DNA from: Siphonodentalium dalli
Lineage: Eukaryota; Mollusca; Scaphopoda; Gadilida; Siphonodentaliidae
Length of the DNA stretch: 64,000 nt
NCBI GenBank assembly: GCA_032622095.1
Contig: CP136061.1
Location: forward strand, 191,030,369 to 191,094,368
Reading direction: 5' to 3'
Shown: positions 1 to 11,500 of the stretch, piece after piece
Layout of the letters: each line of letters begins with the position of its first letter
How positions within the stretch are numbered: position 1 is the stretch's first letter
Position numbers and translations under genes: made by a program
The notes under the pieces: generated by a model
What the model saw: the letters and a program-made list of their open reading frames with translations, nothing else
Database searches by the model: none
Told to the model about the DNA's origin: nothing

Positions 1-598
1 TTTGTTCTGTGATAATTATATTTTCATGACTTGCAATGAATACGCCGCCCCCGACTGATCCTCTATCATTCCTCAGTGCACGGTATGATGGTGGGAATAC
101 TTCCGTTGATAGGATCGCATCTTGTGTTGGAGGTTGCCCAGGTGTTATTCCTTTAAGCCATGATTCAGTTCCTAGTATGATGTCGGGTTTGATGTAGTGA
201 ACTGCTACTTCTAATTCTGCTTTGTTTTTTGGTAGACTTCTGCAGTTGACAATGAGTATTCTGAGGTTTTCCTTGTTCGGGGTGTCAAATGTTTTGTTGT
301 TTGAGTCTCTCCTTAATGAGCTATATTCTACTGTGGCTGTTGGGCTGCTGGTATTGGTCGGGTCAAAAGTGGTGTTAATGCTATATATGGTTGAGTCCAA
401 TAGGTTTAATGATTCAAATCTGTTAGATGTCTGCACCTCGTAACTGTGGAAGGTAAAGCTGTCCATATTTAGGCTATCGCATCTGTAACACTTCCATTCA
501 AGGCTTTGATGTTGTTCGTATTCTTGGAAGTCGTTTGTATTCATGCTGATACAGCTTTTGTGGTTCCAGATTCCACATCCATCGCAGCAGATTTCTCT
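1..598 (-). CDS. LINE (non-LTR retrotransposon) ORF2, N-terminal part: PHD-like finger and endonuclease start
   Basis: Reading the minus strand from 598 to 1 gives about 199 codons without a stop, still open at the left edge. The first 50 residues hold a PHD-type zinc finger lacking its first cysteine pair (CCDGCGIWNHKSC, then WKCYRC). After a low-complexity linker comes the start of an endonuclease/exonuclease/phosphatase fold: ILIVNCRSLPKNK, PDIILGTESWL and GGGVFIAS match the N, E and G motifs of LINE APE-type endonucleases. Some CR1-like LINEs of marine invertebrates combine a PHD finger with this nuclease. An in-frame stop at 601-599 precedes the finger and no initiator methionine is visible, so the copy is probably 5'-truncated or damaged. 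Reverse transcriptase would lie left of the window. The + strand ORF at 222-443 is a shadow. Confidence 0.8.
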
Positions 599-1629
599 TC
601 AGAACATTGAGCTTACAATATATTTCACTGGATAAAAGCAAAATATATTTGGAGATAGTGAGCACCAAATATCACCGTCTCGATTGAGTTCAACCTTTCG
701 TTCTGTTTCCGGTTCCTATCAGAGAAAAGTTTTATTACAAAAATGATGGCCGTCGTGGATTTTCTCGCTTCGATTGGCAATCTTTTAATATAATGAGCTA
801 ATGTGTACAAGTTATCACTCATTGTGGTGAATATTCTTGTTTACAATGTTATTCACTTATTAAAGTTGAGAAACTATTCTCTTTGTCCCTAATTGTAAAC
901 ACCCAGTAAATCGACACAGAGCGACTTGATCGCTGGAAGTTCATAAACACGAATCCGCTGTCCAAATTGTCGTAGGACGCCCTCTTCTCGAAATTATCTG
1001 TCATTTTGGATGGTATATTTCGCCCGTTATTTTGACTAAGATGGCTCCGATGTGGTCCACTACAGGAAGCGAAGAAATGTTGGGTCTCACTAAAGGAATA
1101 CCGGCGAAGGCCGTCGGTGACCGACGAAGTCCCGTAGACCTGTGTAACATAAAATGAGTTCAACTGCGGCTAAACTAAAGCAGAGTGAGTATGTCGACGA
1201 CTGGATATTGGAAATCCAGCATAATTTTAATTATTTAAGCCGATAGTCTACGTCAGACTTCAACAGTCTTCGACGGACTTCTTTAGAGTGACCGTTCAAT
1301 TTACAATTCATTTTTCACCTGATTATATTGTGGTCCGGTGGAAATAGAACATGGCTAAAAACAAGTGACATTTGTTGAATAATAGACATGATACAGGTGA
1401 GATACATCGATTCTGCCAACGGCATACGTTTCTTCAAAAATAGAGGCACCAGTTGCTGTAAATACCCTGCAGTTTAATTGTAAATTGTATGATAAAATCG
1501 ACTTGAAAATATTTTCTCGATCGATATGACAAAATTTCGTCCAAAATTCTTTATGCATACCTGGTCCATTTATAGTAAGGTACATGTACATGTAAGTGGA
1601 CTAATTTCTTCAAAAATATATAATACTAG
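599..1629. other. No recognised gene
   Basis: Only short ORFs occur, the longest 104 codons on the minus strand (849-1163), with no recognised motif. The part next to 598 may include the LINE 5' end, but I cannot place that boundary. Confidence 0.4.
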
Positions 1630-2335
1630 AAGGTGACCTGACTTCGTCCGGGCTTTGACCTTGAATTGTCTATTTTGAAGGCCAAGGTAAAGTGGGGTCA
1701 CGATTTGACCCGTCCAAAACACTGCCCGAACAAAAGTACCCGTCTAAATCCATCCGGTTTCACCCGATTTGACCTTGAATTGATCATTTTGAAGGTCAAG
1801 GTCAGGTCAGGGTCACGATTTGACCCGTCCAAAACACCCAGTGGACAAAAGTAACCCTATGTATAAAATTTCGTCGAAATACCATCAAAATTGGCGATTT
1901 GACCTTGAAATGACCCTATTTCAAGGTCAAGGTCACGTCACACAGGCAAATTAATATGCTTATGAGACTCCCCATACGAAAGTACCCCCACATACCAAGT
2001 TTCATTGAAATCCCGTGATATTCGGGCGTTTGACCTTGAAATGACCCGATTTCAAGGCCAAGGTCACGTCGCACGGGCAAATTAATATGCTTATGAGACT
2101 CCCCATACGAAAGTACCCCCACATACCAAGTTGATATTCGGGCGTTTGACCTTGAAATTACCCGATTTAAAGGTCAAGGTCACGTCGCACGGGTAAATTA
2201 ATAGGCCCATGTCACTCCCCAGCCGAAAATACCCACACATACCAAGTTTCATCGAAATCGGCTCGGCCGTTTTTGAGTCCATCGATTACAGACAGACACA
2301 CAGACACACACCGATCTTCCAAAATATATAATAGA
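1630..2335. repeat. Degenerate minisatellite, unit about 116-131 bp
   Basis: The phrases 'gaccttgaaatgaccc', 'caaggtcaaggtcacg' and 'ccccatacgaaagtaccc' recur. The segment beginning 'ggcaaattaatatgc' is found near 1945 and 2076, with a diverged copy near 2192, giving spacings of 131 and 116 bp. The second interval lacks about 15 bp. The array ends in 'gacagacacacagacacac'. Short ORFs here (1666, 1916, 2091) are repeat translations. Confidence 0.8.
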
Positions 2336-2860
2336 TCACTCAATATCACTGTTTAGAAGGCCTGTGCGCACATGCCATGGATATCTCAACTGTATCCAGG
2401 TCTGGCAAATATAATAGCTATAATCTATATATTCTTCTCTCGAACAGGATGTTTATCAATAATAAAATAGAAGCGGTAATTCACTAATTTGTACATAAAA
2501 TTAGGTCACCCTATTATCCGTTCACTTTCAGCAGCAATAAAAATTAGGGAAAAAATCAATTTTTTCAACATTATGGACCTAGGCTATCCAGGCAAAACAC
2601 AACCCAACCTATAGTAAAACCATATATTGGTTTCATTGTCAGGCATTGGTGTATCGATACGAGAGCATAATGCACCAATGTTCAAACGATAACAAATTTA
2701 AACAATGTACGGAAAGATAATATTGCATCAATGTCATAGATGTCGATGGGGCAGGTGCGGTGGATTACAGTCTGCACTGAGCCTGAGGTGGTCTCTTTTT
2801 CTTGGAATAAAATGTCAAAAAATTTCTTCAAGAAGTTTGCTGTCGTAAAAACACCTCATA
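2336..2860. other. Intergenic, nothing recognised
   Basis: AT-rich sequence without coding potential or clear repeat structure that I can see. Confidence 0.4.
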
Positions 2861-3128
2861 CTTAAAGGTACTCAATCTGATTAGACGCTCCTAAATTACT
2901 ATTTCTTTGGCTTCGGAGTAAAAAATATTTGATTCCAGTCGAGGAACCCACCCATCAAAGCTCAGAGTGATTAGATATCGATGTTTGAAGTTTGTTAATT
3001 TTTGGATATCTGGGCCAAAACTTCTACAGATCCACAGGCTCCAACGGACAAATTGTGGTTGTAAGATTGATAACTCTAACATCAAATGGTAATACTATTA
3101 ACAATAATAACCACTTGATTTTAGAGCC
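2861..3128. mobile_element. Half copy of the 'ttaaaggtactcaatc' foldback family
   Basis: It runs from 'cttaaaggtactcaatctgattag' to 'ataataaccacttgattttagag' and matches the left arm of the complete palindromic copy at 44600-45052. The right arm is missing. Confidence 0.7.
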
Positions 3129-3289
3129 CTACTAGCAGAAAGCCTGGCAGAACAACACTGATTAAATTGCCGTAGTTTCCCTGGTTTCGAATATCTTTTG
3201 ATTATGAGGAAGTATTGCTGAAGAATTATTTAAAAAAGGGATATAGTTCAGTAAGTTCACTTGCATTTGGGATCATCAATATGATATCA

Positions 3290-3313
3290 ATATATATATA
3301 TATATATATATAT
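3290..3313. repeat. (TA)n microsatellite
   Basis: Twelve uninterrupted TA units. Confidence 0.95.
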
Positions 3314-3482
3314 GCACAATGTCAATCAACTCCCCACTGGTCCAATCAAGGGCGAGTGCATTCAGTTCATTGAACAAGATGACAGTCGGTACATATCAAA
3401 GACGTGCCGCCTTTCTTGTAAAAATATACAACAACGTTGCCATAAATGAACTGCCGACTGTTTGCAACATATTGATAGTTTG

Positions 3483-3640
3483 AATCTCTTTGATACGCGA
3501 TCAAGGATTGTTAACCCCTCGGTTGTAGATTAAACTGTCCCTGTAAAACAATATTAGTAGTACTCATATTGTCGGAATCTCTATGATATGCGGTCGAGGA
3601 TTGTTAACCCCTCGGTTGTAGATTAAACTGTAAAACTTTA
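3483..3640. repeat. Direct duplication of about 65 bp
   Basis: 'ggattgttaacccctcggtt' and flanking bases occur in 3483-3550 and again in 3573-3640. Downstream, 3746-3780 ends in 'cgattaatcatggcacccct', which resembles an hAT terminus, but no left partner was found. Confidence 0.7.
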
Positions 3641-5016
3641 AACAAACATGGTATTCAATAATACCCGGCAATTTCAGACGTTCGAAATAACACAAATTAT
3701 TAAATCGTTGACGCATATGGTCATCGATTATCGGCTTTATCAACGGTTCATCGATTATACGATTAATCATGGCACCCCTACTAAATACAACATTTTATTG
3801 CTAATTTTTTACTTTATAATTTAGCAGTGAGAAATAAAGGTTAATGGAGCGCGGTCGGAATTTTAAAATTCACAGTAATTTTCACAAATTTAACAAAAAT
3901 CTTTACAGAAATTTTAACGCGGGTTTTTAGTTTAGAAAACAAAGGATGTTCTATTCGCTGCCGAATTGTGCTATTTTTATTGGAAAATGACGCGTAATTA
4001 CTTAAAATAGCGATGTTTACAATCACGATGCTCTGGAGATTTCCCGGTGATGTCATCATTTGCCGAATTCCGGAAATGGGTGAGTTAATGTTCTTGTCCG
4101 GGTTTGCCTATTACTACTTTCAGTTTCAACCAAATGAAAAATCACTTGTTTTGTGACAAAGTGTTGCAATAATGACCACTCTGAAGTAGTTTTTATTGTG
4201 AGTCATCATTGTAAAAACATATACTATATATATAAAAAAAACTATACATGTACATGTAGCTAGCTTTATATACATGTTGTATGTACAAACACTGCTATGG
4301 TGGCAGAACGAAAATTCACCACAAAACCAATCCTAAATACATTGCTGGTTAGAATAAGAGCTACCGGTAAATACAATATTCACTCATTCATTTTACGTAC
4401 ATGTGTATTTACATTATAATCATGATTATCTAAGCCTATTCTTCACCTAAAACTACTGCAATATTGACTGTATTGATAATAGGTACAAGTCCTTATATGG
4501 CCTAATTGTCTACAGTGAGTATAATTTACTGATATAAAACCATAAAATATAAATATATGTATAACTTTGTTTAACATTTAATGAATTCTCTGTAATCTCT
4601 GGTACCAATCGTCTTCCTTGCCTATGAACAAATCATCCAAACCAGACTGGTATCAATCATCCCAGGCATACGAAACTTCCAGGTACATGTTGTACAATGT
4701 ACCTATCATCTTGCTCCCAAGAATTCTAATACCATCACCATTTCCGCAGATTTGTTTTTATACGATATTCCAAAGTATATTGTGGTTTATTGGATATATT
4801 AAAGGTATAACCCTATATGATTGCTTGACAATGCTTGTTTGATTAATATACACCATGCCCTAATTTATGAAAGTTGGCGGCTACTTCTATGTAGGGTCAG
4901 TTTGTATATCTACATGCATCTATGTAGGCCCTATTTGTGACCTACAGGTCATTCACTGTCATAAACAATTTGGCCACTTGGGTCTAGATCTCGAGAGAAA
5001 AGTGAGAGTGTGAGTT
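3641..5016. other. 5' flank or possible promoter region of the CEP126-like gene
   Basis: AT-rich sequence with no ORF above 74 codons and no repeat structure that I could resolve. If the candidate first exon at 5017 is right, the promoter should lie here. I see no convincing TATA box or initiator. Confidence 0.3.
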
Positions 5017-5037
5017 ATGATGGTTATCATGGACCAG
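5017..5037 (+). CDS. cep126: Candidate first coding exon of the CEP126-like gene (7 codons)
   Basis: A TGA stop lies two codons upstream (5011-5013). ATG ATG then opens a 7-codon frame (MMVIMDQ) that ends exactly at a strong donor, CAG|GTGAGG at 5038. The exon ends in phase 0, as required by exon 2, which begins in phase 0. No homology supports so short a peptide and other upstream exons remain possible. Confidence 0.35.
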
Positions 5038-5375
5038 GTGAGGGAAAGTGAGAGAGAAGGCCTTGGTCCATTGCATGCATACCTAGCTACATGTAATCGT
5101 CTTGTATGAATAATGACAGAATTAATTCATTTAAGAAAAAACAATTGTATGGTCTCCCACCTCTTGTGGAAATTATGGTGTGTATATATTGTAACTTTTT
5201 AGTATATAAATATCGGAACTTTGAAATGATATGCAATTTGGTTGCAGTATTTGATTTAAATTTGATTCAATCTATCATTCCATGAATATACTAGTAGCAA
5301 CAGAAATTGGGTTTCAGTTGAATTTCTGACATGTATATGCTCATTCATTAAATGAAGAATTATACTTAACTCAAG

Positions 5376-5500
5376 TTTAGAAAACATTTCCAACATCTGG
5401 AACGAGAAAATGGTGAGATTTTTCAGGATCATGTCAATGGAAGGTTAGACTCCATAGCAAGATCAAGAAAACTCTCATTGGACACTAATAAAAGAAGGCG
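5376..5500 (+). CDS. cep126: CEP126-like exon 2: basic helical N-terminus
   Basis: It encodes 41 codons plus 2 nt, beginning FRKHFQHLEREN and ending in the basic stretch IARSRKLSLDTNKRR. The acceptor is 'ctcaag' at 5374-5375 and the donor 'ggcg|gtaagt' at 5501. An in-frame TAA just upstream (5367-5369) excludes a longer exon in this frame. The CG left at the end pairs with the first G of exon 3 to give Arg. The NKRRRA junction resembles SNRRKKA of vertebrate CEP126. Its 125-bp length equals that of exon 3. Confidence 0.82.
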
Positions 5501-8500
5501 GTAAGTGCTAAAGAAAAAGTTCCAGAGCTTGTTCTCTAGGGGTATTTTACCAGTAGTGAATTAGACTGAACAAACTTCTATCGAAAAATTATATTTGGTA
5601 GAAGCTTTAGTTTAGTTTCGTAAAACCACATTTATTTTTGTTTAAACAATATTTATATTTCCCTCTATGGACATGTTTGTATATATACTAGTACATGTAT
5701 ATATGCAATTACATGTACATTAATTACAATATATGAAAGAAAATTGGGATCATCATCAGGGAACAAGCCATTGGCAGCTTGCCATTGTATTTTATGTAAC
5801 TCTGAATCTCTGTCTTCTTAATTCTTTCAAAATTGTACCACAATTATTATTTAATTGCAATAGAGTCATCATTATAATTTATACCATTTCTTCAAAGTAT
5901 TACATGTATAAAGTAGAATAAATTATAGTCAATCTCTTGGTAATGTATCTCTAGGTCTCCTTGATTAACTGTTTATAAATTTAGATGTTCTCACCGGTAT
6001 TTAATTTTCTGATCAAATGCTAACATACTGACTACTAGTAATAGAGATGGGCGGTATTGAAATTTCAATCTCGGTATCGGTAAATTTTCGTTGATTCACC
6101 TCGGTATCGGTACGGTAATCGTTATTGCTTTTAATTATAAGACCAGAACAGAGATTTCCAATAAATTGCGGTAATTGAAGTTTTTAACTGAACAATGAAA
6201 CATTATGGAAAACACGTTTTTTTTAAATGGTTAATTTTCCTAGGCACGTGGGGATAATGAGGAATTCCCCGTCCGAAGAAAAATATTAAATTTCATTCGT
6301 CATTAAATTTGGAGTAGTCTATTTGACCAATCGTATACGGAAACGTCACAATAGTTATTTTTAGATCATTTCTCTAATACGACTTCTGATTGGTTTTTAG
6401 TTCTGACAATCTTAAAGCGACATTCGGTCATGATATTCATTATTAATTTTGACAGCTTCAGGTCACTTGAAGCCAATTTTTTGGCCAATATTCACACATC
6501 TCTTTGATGATTTACATGCATTCTGTCGCGCTGCTTTTGAAAAGAATAAGAGATTGCATGACTACAATATCTATACATGTACATGTACGTGTCAATTTCA
6601 TCACATTTTCATGAGTAGTAATCAGTGATCACAATTCACAAATACCAATCAATAGTCGCAAACGCCGAAATAAATCCACTGTGCAAACACAGCATTGAGT
6701 ATTTTAGCACAACACATTGTAAAGATCGAATTCTTAGAATTTAATTAATTGATGGATCTGTTCTATTTTTAAAAAGTGAAATTAAGATTTAGATTCACTG
6801 TATAAATGAATTGTCCATATTCATTTGAAAATTGTCTAGATCAAGCCAGAATGAATTGTAACTGACAAACACTTAAATAAAAAAAATGTTAGATTTAATT
6901 AAGAAAATGCACATGCCGGCAGCGTTCAGACATAGCGCAGCTAGGGGATTGAACTCTGTTTTGAAGCTTCATGTAGTGAGGGGACAGAACTCTGTTTTGC
7001 AGTTTGGAAGCTTGTAGTGACTGCATTGCATGCCGGGATATTGGCATCATGATCATGTTGCATGGTGCCGATGGTGATCCATGAATAGAAAGGTACCGAC
7101 ATAGCATGCTATAAATATATCCTACACAATTAAGGAGTGTTTACTGAGAAACTTTACTCAATACAAAGACACACAGGTTGGCAACACATGAATAATTTCA
7201 GTACTGAAAATTTTGTATTTTTAGTTTTGATTCGGTATGGTAAATCGGTATTACGCTGATACCGATACCGCACAGTAAATACAGAGTATCTCCCATCTCT
7301 AACTAGTAATCAATAATTCAGTGACGTTACAGAATTTGTGCATGGTTGATTTCCAGATTTTCTCCATTCTAAGAAATTAAATTTCTTGCTAGACAATAAT
7401 ATACCTAAAGATATTTGTAGTCTTGAAATCTGGTTTTATAATAATTATGTTGTTGTTGTAATTGTGGCCTGGAAGAGATAAGGCAATGGCTGATCTTTTT
7501 CTTTTCTGAATTTTAAGGGCTACTGATATCAAAAGGAAACTAGAAGCAAAGAAGGAAGAGAAGAGGAGGCAGGACATCTTACAAAAGAGAAGGGAACGAC
7601 AGAAAGTTGCCACAGAAAATTACCAGAGGTCTCATGTTGGCAGTGAGTAATATATGTTAACATGTTGATTTAGAGATGTATTTAGGGATCTTTTGGCTGA
7701 ACTTGACAATTTTGAGCTATTTCCATGGGTTGGTGTCTGTCTGTGTGTCCAGCAACAATTTCCTTCGGCACACCCTAAGGCCACATCCCTCATCCGATTG
7801 TCACCAAACTTCATATGGATCTTTGTGGGTGACAACATCTAGATGGGTGCCATCAATGTTTATGTGTACCCATACCATGTATGGTATACATAATGCCAAT
7901 GTCCGGATCAACCATCCGTCATTCGTCTGTCTGTCCATCCGTCCGTCATGTTTGATGACACACCCCTCAACTGTATAGTTTTTGGTTTTGATCGGTTGAT
8001 CAGTTTAGAAATGATTAACACTTTCCATCCATACCTGGTCATGTTCTATCCGATGCCATAACGGAAGTATTTTTTGTCCGATTGTGTTCATATGTTATAT
8101 GCAGGTTTATGATTACCATGGCTCACCTGTATATTTTTTGGTGTAGATTGGTTGATCGGATTAGAAATAATTAACCCTTTCACACGCATACCATCCAATG
8201 CAATAAGTTAAATACGTGCCTTCTGATTTACCTCATATTTCTTACCTAGGTTTTCCTTAGCCCACTCTTCATCTGTATGGATTTTGTTTTTGATTAATTA
8301 ACAAATAAACTCTCGAACCAGGGTTATCAATGAACACTCTATTTGATAGTTTTATACATTAATTAGGTGTGATGCCCTGTATGAAGATTTTAATGCAATA
8401 GTTGCATTTAATATAATGCTATCAATAAATTATCATGTGAATATCCAAGAGTACATTTGTTATACATATACCTGTAAGTCCATTTTAAAATCAATATGGT

Positions 8501-11500
8501 GGAGTGGTGACAACTCTATTAGAAATATAATGATAACATTCCCTCTTGATGTCATTTCACATGAAAATCTTTGGCCAGTGCTAGTTTGAGGCAAACAAAC
8601 AACACTGGCGATAATTGTTCATCAAAAAGTGATTAATGGAGCTTGCTGTACACAGAGAAGCCTTTCAGCATCTGGGTTGTGTGCAGTGTTTGTTTATTTT
8701 TATAAAGTCTCACATTCCTATAATCTGATGTGCTATTAATATGATCTCACAGCTCACTGTACTGCAGAAATTAAATGACTTTAATAGCCATCTGACAGTG
8801 GTGGCCCAGAGTTGATTAACTCCCACATAGGTCTCTGGTTTCTGCTGTTTATAGACTTGTATCTCTCCAATGATAGCCCATCAATGCAATATTCAAGTGA
8901 CATACCTGGTACAGTCCCCTAATTTTGTAGAGTTAAAATTATTAACCCTGGTCATCAATTTTATGCTATTTTATATTGTTGATTTAATCATTCTATTATA
9001 TCTCCAAGTTTCTCCTCCTTCACTTGCATGGATTTTTGTAGTTAAAAATTAACCCATTTCAACATTCCTGATACTTGAACAGAAAAAAATACCTTTTATC
9101 TGATATATCTCATATTATATTGGTTTATTTGACACACTCTTTGCCCCTATCGAATGATTCATTTATTTAGATTTTTATGTGTACCCATACCATAGTACTC
9201 GTTGTTCGTCCATCAGTCTGTCTGTCCATAGACACTTTACGCATGGTGTAATAACGCAAACATTTTTTGTTTGATTGGAACCAAAATTTGTGTATGTGTT
9301 TCTCAAACCAAGTTCTAATGTGGGTTTGATCCAGTCCTTCCCACGAGGAAGCAGAGTGAGAGCATTTATTTGCTCCCACAATTCAGATGATAGATGTAAT
9401 TGCACCCATAATATAATAAGTTGGGTTTTTCTCAAACAAAATGTCATTGTGGGATAGACCTATATCCAGTTACATTTCATATGCCCATAATTGAACTGTG
9501 ACGGGAAGGATGTAACTAAACCTTAAAATAGATCAATATTGAATCAACGATTACAGTCACAATCACATTAAGCATTTTGACAAGAGGGACGAGTGCGAAT
9601 TTTAGCACTCGTGAATTGAAAATTATGAGTGCATACGGGTGCGAGAGCAATTGCTCCTGTCACCTGGGAAGGACTGGTTTGATCAGAGTTTTTTTTTACG
9701 GAGTTATGGCCCTTCTTCGACTTAGAATTCACGCATGTCGCAATAACTCAAAACAAATTTATCTGTTTGAACCAAATTTCGTATGTGATTTCTTAGCCCA
9801 AAATACAGATAGAATTCGAATTTGGGTTTGATCCAATTTTTTTCGGAGTTATGGCCCTTCATCGACTTAGAATTCACGCATGCTGCATTAACTCAAAACA
9901 AATTTATTTGATCAAAACCAATTTGGTATGTGTTTCTCAGCCCAAAATACAGATAGAATTCAAATTTGTGTTTGATACAATTTGTAAGTCGAGTTTTTCA
10001 AAAACTCGACTTATGGTTTGACGAGGGATGGTTGGCGGGCGGGCGGGCAGACCTAAAGAATGCCTTATAACTTTGACATTTGTGAACGGATTCAAAAATA
10101 TTTTGGTCTGGCAGTTGCTCCCAATGACTATTTACTGCCTGTAGAAAATGGGTCACGTCCGAACTTTTTTACAAGAGTTATCCATCTTAGATGGTTTTTA
10201 GTTAAGTTTTTCACCGTTAGCGCGATAACTCACGCAAATATTAACCAATTTCAACAATATTTGGTATATGAGACTCTTCCAACAATATCTCGGACGAGTT
10301 TGAAAACCAGGTTTGTCCGAAAAAAAATTCCGGAGTTATGGGTCTTAGTTTGTCTATTTTTAGCAATTTTATCACCGTTAGCGCGATAACTCAATGAAAT
10401 ATTAACCGATTTTCAACAATATTTGGTATATGAGTCTCCTGCAACAATATCTCGGACAAGTTCGAAAATCAGGTTTGTCCGAATTTTTTTCGCAGAGTTA
10501 TGGGTCTTAGTTTGTCTATTTTTAGCAATGTTATCACCGTTAGCGAGATAACTCAATGGAATATTAACTGATTTAAACAATATTTGGTATATGAGTCTAT
10601 TGCAACAATATCTCGGACGAGTTCGAAAACCTGGTTTGTCCGAATTTTTTTTCCGGAGTTATGGGTCTTAGTTTGTCTATTTTAATCACAATTTTATCAC
10701 CGTTAGTGCGATAACTCAATGAAATATTAACGGATTCAATTGATATTTGGTATATAGGTCTATTGCAATAATATACCACCGTCCAATTTTTTTTTCCTGG
10801 AGTTGTGCACCTTATTGGCAGAAGTTTGGTTCGACTGCCAAAAAACTCAACAAAAGTATCTTAGATGCGTACCCCTTGTTTTAATGGAGTTACGGCCCTT
10901 TTTTTTTTAAAATAACATTTTAGCATCCAAGCTGAAAATACAATGTAGTTAATCACTATTGCCAAGTTATGGGTTAAACATCTGCCGATCGTGATCGAGC
11001 TCTCGTTTCTGAAATTTGTTAATAAACACGGCCGCCAGCATCCATCTTGGATTCAAATTTGAATATATCGGCACACCCTGCAGCCCACATTTATTGTAGA
11101 TTGTTTTTGAAAGGCATGTTTAGGATTACCTCTAGCTGTCGATTTTGAAAATTTTTCTATGCAAAAACATATATGTGAGTCTCCCATAGGGAGCCTTGCA
11201 TATATAAGAGAATACATTGGCCTAAAAATATTTACCTTGACATTGTTAGCCAGTGCATTCTCTTATACCCTATACCTGAGGCTATCTGTGGGAGACTCGC
11301 ATATATAAGAGAATGCACTTATATATGATATTTAATGCTGCACCAGTGCAGCTCCCATCATGAAAGGGTTAAATTTATAACATAATAGCTTTATCATTTG
11401 AGAAATTCAAACTTTTTGAACCAAACTTTTCAAAACAAATTCATATTTATTATTGGGACCAAATCAGATAACAAACTGTCTGTTCATTAAAATTAATCAC

